From: a virus
Virus record (IMG/VR): IMGVR_UViG_3300047564_004158
Span: 1 to 55,497 of that record
DNA: 55,497 nucleotides
Strand: one strand, 5' to 3'
Every line of letters starts with the position of its first letter. The stretch's first letter is position 1. Of the stretch, positions 18,601 to 27,013 are shown in pieces. The position numbers and the translations under genes are program-made. The notes beneath the pieces are model-generated. The model did no database searches. It was not told where the DNA came from and saw only the letters and a list, made by a program, of their open reading frames with translations.

Positions 18601-19242
18601 ATGACAACAAAAATTACCTCAAATAATATAAGTAATAGCGGAGTCAATAGTGGAAACTATATTAATCCTATATTAACTATAAATTCATCAGGTATAATTA
18701 CTACTTCTACTGTAGGATATTTAATTCCTGTTTTAAGTGATCCAGTAATATTAGCGGATGCAAATTGGAATCCTGTAGAAGATACAACTGCTAATACTAT
18801 AACTGCTAGATTAATTATTACCGGTACAAATTTTTCATCATCTGGTACAGTAGCACAAATAAGTAAAAATACTACAGACAATACAATTATTACAGCTGCT
18901 AGTACAACATTTTTAACATATACCATATTATTGTCTCAGACGGCTCAAGCAAACGCAAATACTTTAATCTTTTCTAACACGTCTAATTTATCAATTGGTA
19001 TGGAGGTATATGGAAATGCAAATATACCTTCAGAAACTATTATTACCTCTATTAATGGTAATCAGATAACTATAAGTAAAAATTTATTAAGTGCTATTAA
19101 CAGCGGGCAAAATATTACCTTTAGAAATACTGATAAATTAGCTTCTATATTTAATAATGTATCTAGTGGTACTTATCATTTAACTTTAATTAATGCTACA
19201 GGTGCCAGAGCCACCAAAATTAATTATGTAACTTTTGCTTGA
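18601..19242 (+). CDS. Short tail protein with shared N-terminal motif and IPT-like domain
   Basis: Encodes 213 residues. The ATG at 18601 follows AAAGG at a fair distance and gives the same first residues (MTTKIT) as related genes. The N-terminal motif (GVNSGNYINPILTINSSGII) is followed by an IPT/TIG-like domain that is interrupted by a ~55-residue beta insert with IGMEVYGNANIPSETIITSI. The same interrupted domain occurs in the next gene (VGMLVNGTGIPSETTITAKL). The protein ends after the IPT domain, with no adhesin domain attached. It may be a short tail-surface protein or a trimmed version of its neighbour. Confidence 0.72.
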   Translation: MTTKITSNNISNSGVNSGNYINPILTINSSGIITTSTVGYLIPVLSDPVILADANWNPVEDTTANTITARLIITGTNFSSSGTVAQISKNTTDNTIITAASTTFLTYTILLSQTAQANANTLIFSNTSNLSIGMEVYGNANIPSETIITSINGNQITISKNLLSAINSGQNITFRNTDKLASIFNNVSSGTYHLTLINATGARATKINYVTFA

Positions 19243-19259
19243 TATTACAGGTATAGTAT

Positions 19260-21050
19260 ATGACAACAAAAATTAATTTCAATAATATTTCTAATACTGG
19301 AGTAGTGTCCGGTACTTATAGTAATAGTATTATTAGCGTAAATGAGCAAGGCCAAATTACTTCAGCAGCCATAGGACAAAAAATACCTATAATTACTACT
19401 GTAAAAATTACTGATACTAGTTGGGTACCATTGGACGACTTAGAAGCAGATACTACTGCAGCAAATATAAGAATTTTGGGCAGTCAATTTGAACAAGGCT
19501 GTCAAGTACTATTTAATAATTTGGTAGCAACAAGCACTAGTCTTTTAAATTTTACTAGAACTACTGTAAGTACACAGTCGTTAACAAGTATATTGGACTT
19601 TACTACTACAGCAGATTTAACAGTAGGTATGCTAGTAAACGGTACAGGAATACCTTCTGAAACTACTATAACTGCAAAATTAAGTGCCACAAGAATACAA
19701 TTAAGCAAAAATTTAACTACTGCTGTACCATCTGGCAGTATTATAACATTTTCTAATAGTAATGAATTATTAATTACAGCTAATAATATACCTACAGGTA
19801 TTTATAATATTAGTGTTGTTAATCCTCAAGGTGGAATTGCTACAAAATTGAATGCTATAACTTTTGGGTCTAAGCCAATATGGGTTACTGCTACAACTCT
19901 ACCGGCTCAAAATCAACAAACTAGTTACAGCCAACAACTTTCTGCTACTTATGCAACAACATATTCTATTGAACCAGGCAGTGCTTTACCAGGTACTTTA
20001 ACGCTTAGTAGTAGCGGTCTTATTTCCGGTAATTTACCAGTAGTTACACAAAATAGTACGTATACATTTACTATAAGAGCAACAGATGCAGAATTACAAG
20101 ATAGTTTGAGAACATTTAGTTTAACTGTGTATAGGGGTACAGCTACAGCTACTATTAATCCTGCTGTTGATGGCAAAACTACTTGGGATTTTAACACAGA
20201 TGGACCAATAAATTTTACTAGTGCAGGTACTTGGACTTTAACTCCTACCACAAATTTTTATGCTTTTACTAAGGTATGGGGAGCTGGTGGTGGTGGAGAC
20301 ACTGGTGGAGGTGGTGGCTATGCTTTTGGTAACGTTTATTTTCAAAATAATCTTCCCTACTTATTTGTAGTTGGTTCTGGAGGTAATGCTGGTACAGGCG
20401 GTACAGGTGGTACAGGCGGTACAGGAGTAGGTACTGGCGGCACAGGTGGAGCGGGTTTCTACGCTGCCGCTGGTGGCAGTGGCGGCGGGGCTGGTAGTGG
20501 TATATTTCAACCAAATAGTATAAGTCAGGCAAATGCTATTATAATAGGCGGCGGAGGAGGTGGTAAAAGCACTAGACTTCAAGGCGGAGGCGGTGGAGGA
20601 ACTACAGGTAGCTTTGGTACTAATAGTGGAGTTGGTGGAGCTTCTGAAGGAGGTAGAGGTGGCACACAAACTGAGGCAGGTGCCGGCGGAACTGGGAATT
20701 CACCAGCCACCGCTATATACCCAGGTGGTTCTGGTAGCGGTATGAACGGAGGAGCTGGAGGTGGAGGCGGTGGATCTTATTTAGGTGGAGGTGGAGGTGG
20801 TGGTTATTTTGGCGGCGGTGGCGGTGGCGGTGGCAATTCGTTTGGTGCTGGTATAGACGGAGCCGGTGGTGGCGCTAGCGGCCGAGTAAACACAAATACT
20901 ACGCTAATAAATCAAACATATTTAGAAACTGCTGGACGTTCTATAATACCTGCCAATTCTACGGATCCAAATAAGTTTTCTACAGCAGGTGTAGGTGGGG
21001 CTTTAACCGATAGCAAAGGCGGCTCAGGGCAAATTTATATATTTGTATAA
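19260..21050 (+). CDS. Tail adhesin with IPT/TIG, Ig-like and C-terminal glycine-rich domain
   Basis: Encodes 596 residues: the shared motif (GVVSGTYSNSIISVNEQGQI) at residues 1-40, an interrupted IPT/TIG-like domain (~45-195), a putative Ig domain (~200-290, containing LPGTLTLSSSGLISGNLP), and a Gly-rich domain from ~315 to the end. The latter starts with TAGTWTLTPTTNFYAFTKVW and ends with DSKGGSGQIYIFV, so it is a different variant from the one at 724. The Gly-rich end is the likely host-contact surface. The DNA from 20280 to 20880 is strongly G-rich on the + strand. Confidence 0.83.
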   Translation: MTTKINFNNISNTGVVSGTYSNSIISVNEQGQITSAAIGQKIPIITTVKITDTSWVPLDDLEADTTAANIRILGSQFEQGCQVLFNNLVATSTSLLNFTRTTVSTQSLTSILDFTTTADLTVGMLVNGTGIPSETTITAKLSATRIQLSKNLTTAVPSGSIITFSNSNELLITANNIPTGIYNISVVNPQGGIATKLNAITFGSKPIWVTATTLPAQNQQTSYSQQLSATYATTYSIEPGSALPGTLTLSSSGLISGNLPVVTQNSTYTFTIRATDAELQDSLRTFSLTVYRGTATATINPAVDGKTTWDFNTDGPINFTSAGTWTLTPTTNFYAFTKVWGAGGGGDTGGGGGYAFGNVYFQNNLPYLFVVGSGGNAGTGGTGGTGGTGVGTGGTGGAGFYAAAGGSGGGAGSGIFQPNSISQANAIIIGGGGGGKSTRLQGGGGGGTTGSFGTNSGVGGASEGGRGGTQTEAGAGGTGNSPATAIYPGGSGSGMNGGAGGGGGGSYLGGGGGGGYFGGGGGGGGNSFGAGIDGAGGGASGRVNTNTTLINQTYLETAGRSIIPANSTDPNKFSTAGVGGALTDSKGGSGQIYIFV

Positions 21051-21086
21051 TTATATTAACTTGTAATTAGATAAGGATTATAATAA

Positions 21087-21215
21087 ATGTCTTTTACAAA
21101 AATAGATAATAGTAGTTTTTTTATTGCTAACACTGGTACATATATCAGTGTTAGTAAATATAACATATACACAGTAATAACAAGAACTGATACTGTAACA
21201 ATATCTTTTCCATAA
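21087..21215 (+). CDS. 42-residue mini-protein, truncated relative of the shared N-terminal tail motif
   Basis: A short reading frame of 42 residues, opening MSFTKIDNSSFFIANTGTY and ending TVTISFP. AAGGAT lies 9 bases upstream of the ATG, which supports translation, and the next gene starts 1 base after its stop. The opening mirrors the first residues of the fibre at 3590 (MSFTRIDANNISPSG-x-x-x-GTY), so it looks like a free-standing, shortened copy of the motif shared by tail genes here. It could be a remnant of a lost fibre gene or a small virion peptide. A TATAAT at 21079-21084 lies just before the ATG. Confidence 0.55.
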   Translation: MSFTKIDNSSFFIANTGTYISVSKYNIYTVITRTDTVTISFP

Positions 21216-21216
21216 T

Positions 21217-21771
21217 ATGTTTATCTTAAACTTTATACCAGATTGGCTGTTTCCGCTAGTTGCTGTAATTTCTACACTATTATTTTTTGCCACTAAGTTT
21301 TTTGTACAGTTAATACCTCAGGCAAAGATTTTACACTACAGCACAATTCCGATATTTGCACTTAGTGTATTTTTAATGGGTGCAAACTGGAATAACAACC
21401 ACTGGCAAGCTAAGCTAGTCGAGGAAACTGCCAAGGCGGAACTAGCAATTAAACAGCAACAAGCAGCAAACCAAGAGCTTAAGCTAGAGCGCGAGTCTAA
21501 GTTGCAGGAACTTAAACTTTCAGCAGAACGCGAACGTCAGCAAAATAAACGATTTATTGAAGTTTTAAAATCAAAAGATGCTACAGTGCAAAATGTGTTA
21601 GCTACACTTAGTAAGGCCGAACAAGATAAATATGCCGCACTGGGTGAAAAGGATAAACAGTTGGCTAATAAAAAACTGGAAGAGGTATTGGCCAATGCTA
21701 AAAACTGTCCTACTGTGCCTGAGCTATACCTAGAAAAATTAAATAATACTGCTAAGGGTGCAAAACAATGA
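21217..21771 (+). CDS. Inner-membrane coiled-coil lysis protein (i-spanin-like)
   Basis: Encodes 184 residues. Two hydrophobic segments near the N terminus (~10-32, IPDWLFPLVAVISTLLFFA, and ~42-58) are followed by a long charged helix (~65-160) with heptad-like Glu/Lys/Gln content (KLERESKLQELKLSAERERQ). This is the architecture of an Rz-type inner-membrane spanin, although those usually have one membrane segment; the first segment pair could also supply a holin function. It overlaps the downstream lipoprotein gene by 4 bases (ATGA), as Rz/Rz1 pairs often do, and the endolysin follows. No separate holin gene is obvious in this cassette. Confidence 0.7.
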   Translation: MFILNFIPDWLFPLVAVISTLLFFATKFFVQLIPQAKILHYSTIPIFALSVFLMGANWNNNHWQAKLVEETAKAELAIKQQQAANQELKLERESKLQELKLSAERERQQNKRFIEVLKSKDATVQNVLATLSKAEQDKYAALGEKDKQLANKKLEEVLANAKNCPTVPELYLEKLNNTAKGAKQ

Positions 21772-22031
21772 GATTCGTAATATTAGCACTAGCCGGCGCA
21801 CTATTAACTGGTTGTTTACAGAGTTTTAAGGTTAACCCACCTTGGCCACAAATAGCTGATCAAGGTATGCTTAAACCTTGTGAAACACTAAAGCTGGCTA
21901 ATACGCAGGATGTAAGCATGGCAGAACTTGTAGACCTTGTACAGCAAAACTATAATCTCTATCATGAGTGCAAGTTAAATAATGATAGTTGGATAAAGTG
22001 GTATACAACCCACTGGAAAAAGGATAAGTAA
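21768..22031 (+). CDS. Outer-membrane lipoprotein, o-spanin-like (Rz1-type)
   Basis: Encodes 87 residues. It starts with a lipoprotein signal (MRFVILALAGALLTGC), the lipobox being LLTGC with Cys16 as the lipidation site. The mature part contains Pro-rich VNPPWPQIADQG and ends in a short charged helix. With the upstream membrane coiled-coil protein it would bridge inner and outer membrane and disrupt the envelope at the end of infection. It shares its last base with the first base of the endolysin ATG (TAATG). The pairing is inferred from order and topology. Confidence 0.72.
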   Translation: MRFVILALAGALLTGCLQSFKVNPPWPQIADQGMLKPCETLKLANTQDVSMAELVDLVQQNYNLYHECKLNNDSWIKWYTTHWKKDK

Positions 22032-22645
22032 TGGAACTAACACAAGAACAATTACAGCAAATTATACCAAAAAATAAATATGTTAGTTACTGGTATGATG
22101 CACTGCGTCAATTACTACCACAGTATGAAATAAATACTAGTGAGCGCATAGCTGCTTTTTTAGCACAGTGTGCTCATGAGTCGGGTGGATTTGTTTTTAT
22201 CAAAGAAAACTTAAACTATCGCTGGCAAAGTCTACGTAAGGTATTTCCCAAGTATTTTCCCACGGATGCATTGGCGCAGCAATATGAAAAGCAACCAGAA
22301 AAAATTGCTAATCGTGTATACGCTAACCGCATGGGCAATGGTCCTGAAGAGTCGGGCGATGGATATAAGTTTTGTGGACGTGGGTTGATACAGGTAACTG
22401 GTCGTGAAAATTACAGTTGGTTTGCGGCTAGTCTGCAAATTACACCTGAAGAAGCGTCGGAATATATGGAAACCTTTGAAGGTGCTGCACAAAGTGCCTG
22501 CTGGTTTTGGGAATCAAACAATCTTAATCAATGGGCAGACAAGCGTGATATACTCACACTTACTAAACGCATCAATGGCGGAACAATTGGCTTAGAAGAT
22601 AGGAAAAAGCATTACGAACATTGCTTACACGTACTAAGCCACTAA
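22031..22645 (+). CDS. Endolysin, glycoside hydrolase family 19 (chitinase-like lysozyme)
   Basis: Encodes 204 residues, typical for single-domain phage GH19 endolysins. Hallmarks: AHESGGF with the likely catalytic acid Glu50, KENLNYRWQSL with Glu59, and the GH19 signature GRGLIQVTGRENY. It cleaves the glycan strands of peptidoglycan. No signal peptide is present, so it needs a holin for access to the wall. It is coupled to the o-spanin-like gene, completing a lysis cassette. The family assignment is firm; the exact bond cut is not shown by sequence. Confidence 0.93.
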   Translation: MELTQEQLQQIIPKNKYVSYWYDALRQLLPQYEINTSERIAAFLAQCAHESGGFVFIKENLNYRWQSLRKVFPKYFPTDALAQQYEKQPEKIANRVYANRMGNGPEESGDGYKFCGRGLIQVTGRENYSWFAASLQITPEEASEYMETFEGAAQSACWFWESNNLNQWADKRDILTLTKRINGGTIGLEDRKKHYEHCLHVLSH

Positions 22646-22665
22646 AATAGTCTAAGGAGACTAAT

Positions 22666-23892
22666 ATGAAAAGAGTATTAGCCTTTGTAATAACACTAGT
22701 TGGCATAGTAGCGCCAAGTTTTTCTCAAACTCCTCCACTAATTGACCAGGGCAATTATGACGGCGGTCGTAGCCTGGTAGACACCAATAGTACTAGTGCT
22801 AGCACTAGTACTGTAACAACAAATAACACTAGTACTAGTACAAGTACAGCAACCAGCACAAGTACGGTTAATAGCGTTAGTACTAACACAAATAACAGTA
22901 CTAGTACAAGTACTAATGTAAATACAAATAATAACATACAAAGCGGTACTGCTACTAATATTAACGATAATCGTATGAGTGGTACTGTTACTTATAATAA
23001 TAACAATAATATGAGTGGCAGCGTTACCTACAATAATAATAACAACATGAGTGGTAGTGTTACATATAATAACAACAATACTACTACTAGCAACAATACA
23101 AATACTAATATTAATACTGGCACGATGACCTATAACAATAACAATGTTAATAGTGGCACTATGACCTACAACAATAACAATGTTAGTAAAAATGAAAATC
23201 AAAATGTAAACTATAATGTTAATACTGGTACACAAACACTAAATAATAATACTAAAAGCGAAAATATAAATGTTAACACTGGTACAATGAATTATAACAA
23301 TACTAATACTACTACTAGTAACAGTACGGTTAATAATGTGCAAACTGGTGACATGACTAATCGCAATATAAATCAAACAAACGCTACAACTACAAATACA
23401 AACGTTAATCAAAGTACTAGTACGGCTATAAATCAAAATGTACAAACTGGTGATATGACTAATCGTAATATTAATGATACAAATATTACACAACGTGTTA
23501 TACAGCCACCACCAACAGCAATTGCACCAGCTATGATGAGCGGCGGAGGTGCAGATCTTTGTACTACAGGTAGCAGCGGAGCAGTTCAAACACAATTCTT
23601 AGGCATGGCACTGGGCGGTACACAGCGAGATCTAAACTGTGAGAGATTGAAATTAAGTAAAACACTATATGATATGGGCATGAAAGTAGCAGCAGTAGCT
23701 ACTATGTGTCAAGATCGCAGAGTTTTTGAGGCTATGATGGCTGCTGGTACACCATGTCCCTATGAAGGTAAAATAGGCGAACAAGCTAAAGAATTGTGGT
23801 TAGCAAATCCTCATAAAGTACCACAATACGACTACAAAACAATAGCTGAAGCACCAACTACTGTTAGCCCACAGCCAGGTTGGATACGATGA
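22666..23892 (+). CDS. Secreted Asn/Thr/Ser-repeat protein
   Basis: Encodes 408 residues behind a strong ribosome site (AAGGAG, 7 bases from the ATG). A signal peptide (MKRVLAFVITLVGIVAPSFS, cleavage near residue 20-21) precedes ~260 residues of low-complexity Asn/Thr/Ser. Within this are repeats such as MSGSVTYNNNNN (three near copies), SGTMTYNNNN and VQTGDMTNRNIN (two copies). The C-terminal ~110 residues are globular with conserved-looking Cys (MCQDRRVFEAMMAAGTPCPY). The repeats look like a beta-helical or disordered spacer that holds the C-terminal domain away from a membrane or the virion. Function unknown; it opens a run of exported proteins. Confidence 0.75.
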   Translation: MKRVLAFVITLVGIVAPSFSQTPPLIDQGNYDGGRSLVDTNSTSASTSTVTTNNTSTSTSTATSTSTVNSVSTNTNNSTSTSTNVNTNNNIQSGTATNINDNRMSGTVTYNNNNNMSGSVTYNNNNNMSGSVTYNNNNTTTSNNTNTNINTGTMTYNNNNVNSGTMTYNNNNVSKNENQNVNYNVNTGTQTLNNNTKSENINVNTGTMNYNNTNTTTSNSTVNNVQTGDMTNRNINQTNATTTNTNVNQSTSTAINQNVQTGDMTNRNINDTNITQRVIQPPPTAIAPAMMSGGGADLCTTGSSGAVQTQFLGMALGGTQRDLNCERLKLSKTLYDMGMKVAAVATMCQDRRVFEAMMAAGTPCPYEGKIGEQAKELWLANPHKVPQYDYKTIAEAPTTVSPQPGWIR

Positions 23893-25613
23893 GGTGGTTT
23901 TTTATAGTTTTATTATTTTCAACCAGCACAGCAGCACAAACTATTGATATTACTGGTAACCTAGTAAATAATACTCAAACTGCTACAACTGTAACTTCTA
24001 CATGGCAAAATGCTAAGTTTGTTAATGAGCTTACTTGTTGGCAGGTCGGAGATCCTAATTGTAGCGCTGGTCAGCCTTATGTGCGTCCTGATGGTAGTAT
24101 AAATTTTAGTTATAGTTACACAGAACTTTATCAGATTGTAAATGTTAGTAAAGCACTACCAAACAGCGGCACAGGATTGGTAACTACAGGGTTTACTTTT
24201 AGTTGGCGTAGTAAAAATGGTAACAGCTGGGACGATGCTAGAATGGACCAATTAAATGCCTATGTACAAGGATATACTAAAAGTGGTAAATGGATAGAAA
24301 ATTTTGGTTATAACCTTAATTTTCAGCACGACTGGACAGACTTTACTTGGTCACAGGATTGGAGTAAATTGCGTAGACCAGATGAACTAGCAAATGTATT
24401 ATTTGGTTTTAGTGGCAAAGACAATAATTATTGGATGGGACCTTATGGATCAGAGATAACAAATGTTAATTTTAGGTTGCGCTATAAACCGGATCCCTGT
24501 GTTAATAATCCACTTTATAGTCCCGACTGTCCAAAGTTTCAAGAAACACTGGCAAAAAATAATGAAAGCTATACTATAGACAATGCAACTGTTAAACCTA
24601 CCACAGTTGAATATACTAGTGACAATACAAGTAATGTTAAGCCTGTTAAATCTATTGACACCTGGCAAGATGAGGAAGAGTATAGAGATAGGCAAGAAAG
24701 CTATGTGGAATATGACTACAATAGACTACTTGATACTTTATTTAAAATAGAAGATAATCAACAGCGTGAACAAAATATTGCCGTAGACGCAGCAAATACG
24801 GCTATTAGTGAAACAGATAAGATTAGTCAACAAACAGTTCGTCAAGCCGAACAAATTGCTAGTAAAACTGTTAAACAAAGTATTGAAAATATTAGTATTG
24901 GGCAGCACTCAGCCGCAGATACTAAACAAAAGGATAATAAACAGGAACAATCTTTAGCATTATTTCAACCTAGTACAATTAATGTTCAAAGTTTATTTCA
25001 ACCTAATTTTTCACAACAACTTAATTTGCTACAAGCGCCTACATTAGTAGAAACTCAACAAGTAGGCCAACAAAATACCGAGCAACAAATTAAACCTAGT
25101 AACAATCAACAGACAAATAATTTAGTTCAACAAGTTGCTACGGTTCAACAAACTACCAATACACCAACTACAGTGCAACAACTACAACAAAGTAGCGCAA
25201 CTAATAGTACTAATACTCAAGTAACATTAGTTAACCAACTAGCATCGCAAACAGTAGAAATACCACAGCAGACACAAAGTTTTTTAACTAACAAGGCCGA
25301 TCCTATTAATGCTTTATTAGAAGCAAAACAATTAGAGCAAGATAGTAAAACAGAACAGTCTATACAGCAAGTAAAAGCTAATACTCCAGACAACGATTTA
25401 GCTAATGGGGTTAGCCTAACACAATTGGCTGTAGCACCAGCTAATTATAATCAATATTTAAATCTTGTACTACGTGATACTGCATTTTATCCTCCACGAG
25501 AGGTATACAGAAACCAGCGAACAGTAGATAATGCACGAGCGTTACGTCAGCTTAGTAGCGACAGATTACACAAACAAATGGTTGATCAACAATATGGAGG
25601 TAGCCGTGAGTGA
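23889..25613 (+). CDS. Secreted protein with N-terminal beta domain and Gln-rich helical tail
   Basis: Encodes 574 residues from the ATG that overlaps the upstream stop (ATGA); a TTG 9 bases earlier is less likely. Signal peptide: MRWFFIVLLFSTSTAAQ. Residues ~20-215 form a beta-rich domain (PDGSINFSYSYTELYQIVNV, YWMGPYGSEITNVNFRLRYK) followed by Cys-bounded PDPCVNNPLYSPDCPKF. From ~280 on the chain is helical and very rich in Gln, Ser and Asn. Similar two-part proteins are known as unnamed proteins in large marine phages. A lectin-like or envelope role is possible, not shown. It overlaps the next gene by 8 bases. Confidence 0.75.
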   Translation: MRWFFIVLLFSTSTAAQTIDITGNLVNNTQTATTVTSTWQNAKFVNELTCWQVGDPNCSAGQPYVRPDGSINFSYSYTELYQIVNVSKALPNSGTGLVTTGFTFSWRSKNGNSWDDARMDQLNAYVQGYTKSGKWIENFGYNLNFQHDWTDFTWSQDWSKLRRPDELANVLFGFSGKDNNYWMGPYGSEITNVNFRLRYKPDPCVNNPLYSPDCPKFQETLAKNNESYTIDNATVKPTTVEYTSDNTSNVKPVKSIDTWQDEEEYRDRQESYVEYDYNRLLDTLFKIEDNQQREQNIAVDAANTAISETDKISQQTVRQAEQIASKTVKQSIENISIGQHSAADTKQKDNKQEQSLALFQPSTINVQSLFQPNFSQQLNLLQAPTLVETQQVGQQNTEQQIKPSNNQQTNNLVQQVATVQQTTNTPTTVQQLQQSSATNSTNTQVTLVNQLASQTVEIPQQTQSFLTNKADPINALLEAKQLEQDSKTEQSIQQVKANTPDNDLANGVSLTQLAVAPANYNQYLNLVLRDTAFYPPREVYRNQRTVDNARALRQLSSDRLHKQMVDQQYGGSRE

Positions 25614-26259
25614 AGAAAAAGTAAACTTAGACAAAAAGGTTGAAGAATTAGAAGCTGCAGCTAAAAAATATGCTAGTAAAGATACTGTTATTAGTGTTGG
25701 TGGATATGATTTTACTCCGGCTAAACTAATGATTGTTGCTACACTATTAAGCAGCGTGTTAGGTGCACTATATGGTGCTTTTGAAGTTTACAAAGACTAT
25801 ATTGGCATGAAGAAAAAGATTGCTGAGTATGTGGCTCCAGACTTTAGCGAGTTTGATAAAAGACTAGCAGTAATTGAAGAAAATTCTGCAAAAACAGCTA
25901 AGGCTGTGCAAGATGGATCGGATAAAACTGCTGAGTATACTCGTGACATTAAAAATGATCTTAAAGGCGATATACGTAGACTAGAAAAAGTTGTTGAAAG
26001 TGTGGAAACTAGTAATAAGACCCAACAACGTGAAATAGATAAAACTGTACAGGAGATCAAGGTAGAAGTTAGATCAATACAAAAAGCAGCTGATCAAGCA
26101 CTTAATAGTGCTACTAAAGAAATGAATAAAATGAGTGCAGATAATGCTAAAGCTATTGCAGCAAACAATCGTGAAGTTGAAGCTAAAATGCGTGCACTTG
26201 ATAAAAAGATCAATGAAGATCTTAAAAAGGCACTTGATAATCCACTAGCTAATAAGTAG
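25606..26259 (+). CDS. Membrane-anchored coiled-coil protein
   Basis: Encodes 217 residues from a GTG start at 25606. This start is chosen because GGAGG lies 5 bases upstream; an ATG 12 bases earlier would swallow that site. A short helix, then one membrane segment (~45-65, LMIVATLLSSVLGALYGAF), then a long predicted coiled coil to the C terminus, rich in Lys, Glu, Ala and Asp. No catalytic motif. Topology resembles membrane-tethered rods or scaffold proteins. It belongs to the exported or membrane gene run between lysis and phoH. Confidence 0.72.
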   Translation: MSEEKVNLDKKVEELEAAAKKYASKDTVISVGGYDFTPAKLMIVATLLSSVLGALYGAFEVYKDYIGMKKKIAEYVAPDFSEFDKRLAVIEENSAKTAKAVQDGSDKTAEYTRDIKNDLKGDIRRLEKVVESVETSNKTQQREIDKTVQEIKVEVRSIQKAADQALNSATKEMNKMSADNAKAIAANNREVEAKMRALDKKINEDLKKALDNPLANK

Positions 26260-26267
26260 GAGAAACT

Positions 26268-26795
26268 ATGACAGAACAAGTAGAAAAAAAGCCACTAACT
26301 CGCAGCGAAAAAGAAGCTAAAATTAAAGATAAAGCAGGTTTTGTTATCGTATTCTTAGCAGCCCTACTAGCTATTAACACAATGATTGGTGGTAGTAATA
26401 GTAGTAAGATACAAAATAATACTATTCAAGCCAACAACATGTGGGCATGGTATCAAGCTAAAAATGTACGCGGTGTACTTTATGAAATTAGTGCTGCTGA
26501 AGCACAAAAGCCTGAAAATCGTGATAAGTTTTTAGCAGAAGCTAAACGCATGAGCGATGATAAAAAAGACATTATGGAAAAGGCTAAAGCGCTGGAAGCT
26601 GAACGTGATGAAGCAAAAAAGCGTAGTCCATGGTTTACCTGGGGTGGCAGTATACTACAAATTAGCATTGTATTACTAACTGCTAGTATATTAGCGGCTA
26701 GTATGCCTATGTTTTGGGTTAGTACCGTAGTAGGTGCGCTAGGTAGTCTAATAGTTACACAAGCATTGTGGATGTGGCTACCGTGGTTAGGATAA
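26268..26795 (+). CDS. Membrane protein with two to three hydrophobic segments and a helical loop
   Basis: Encodes 175 residues. AGGAG precedes the ATG by 6 bases. A charged N terminus, a first membrane segment (~25-42, GFVIVFLAALLAINTMIGG), a long charged helical region (~60-120) and one or two C-terminal membrane segments (ILQISIVLLTASILAASM; FWVSTVVGALGSLIVTQALW). The soluble middle part would face the periplasm or the cytoplasm as one block. The lipoprotein gene that follows overlaps its end. Function not recognised; a holin-like or scaffold role is possible. Confidence 0.7.
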   Translation: MTEQVEKKPLTRSEKEAKIKDKAGFVIVFLAALLAINTMIGGSNSSKIQNNTIQANNMWAWYQAKNVRGVLYEISAAEAQKPENRDKFLAEAKRMSDDKKDIMEKAKALEAERDEAKKRSPWFTWGGSILQISIVLLTASILAASMPMFWVSTVVGALGSLIVTQALWMWLPWLG

Positions 26796-27013
26796 TATTA
26801 TTATCATCATTACTACTAGCTAGTTGTAGCGACATGTACAGGTATCCTTGTCAAAATCCTGACAACTGGGATCATAAAGTTTGTAAACGACCTTATTGCA
26901 GCGCAAATGGAACTTGCCCAGAAGATCTAACACCTTATGAAAAAGGTCTTGCAAATAATCCTGGTAAACCAATAACTTCAACCCCAGTTCAAGCAGCAAA
27001 GGATTGTAAATGA
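26783..27013 (+). CDS. Small Cys-rich lipoprotein
   Basis: Encodes about 76 residues if translation starts at the GTG at 26783; in-frame GTGs at 26768 and 26774 are alternatives. The GTG at 26783 yields a compact lipoprotein signal, MVRIILLSSLLLASC, with lipobox LLASC. The mature part has Cys pairs (YPCQNPDNWDHKVCKRPYC, NGTC, final DCK), suggesting disulfides in the periplasm or on the surface. It overlaps the upstream gene by 13 bases and the next gene by 4 (ATGA). Function unknown. Confidence 0.65.
   Translation: MVRIILLSSLLLASCSDMYRYPCQNPDNWDHKVCKRPYCSANGTCPEDLTPYEKGLANNPGKPITSTPVQAAKDCK

Noticed and set aside
21046-21084. A + strand promoter for the lysis genes (two TATAAT boxes)
   Set aside because: The -35 candidates are poor (TTAACT at best) and the second -10 box is directly beside the mini-gene ATG; AT-rich DNA gives such boxes by chance.
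22738-23235. A 165-residue antisense reading frame rich in Ile, Val and Thr
   Set aside because: It is the mirror of the Asn/Thr repeat; its composition follows from the repeats and it lies opposite a gene with signal peptide and strong ribosome site.
22960-23490. CRISPR array, suggested by repeated short units
   Set aside because: The repeats are in-frame, degenerate at synonymous positions and lack spacers of even length; they code for protein repeats.
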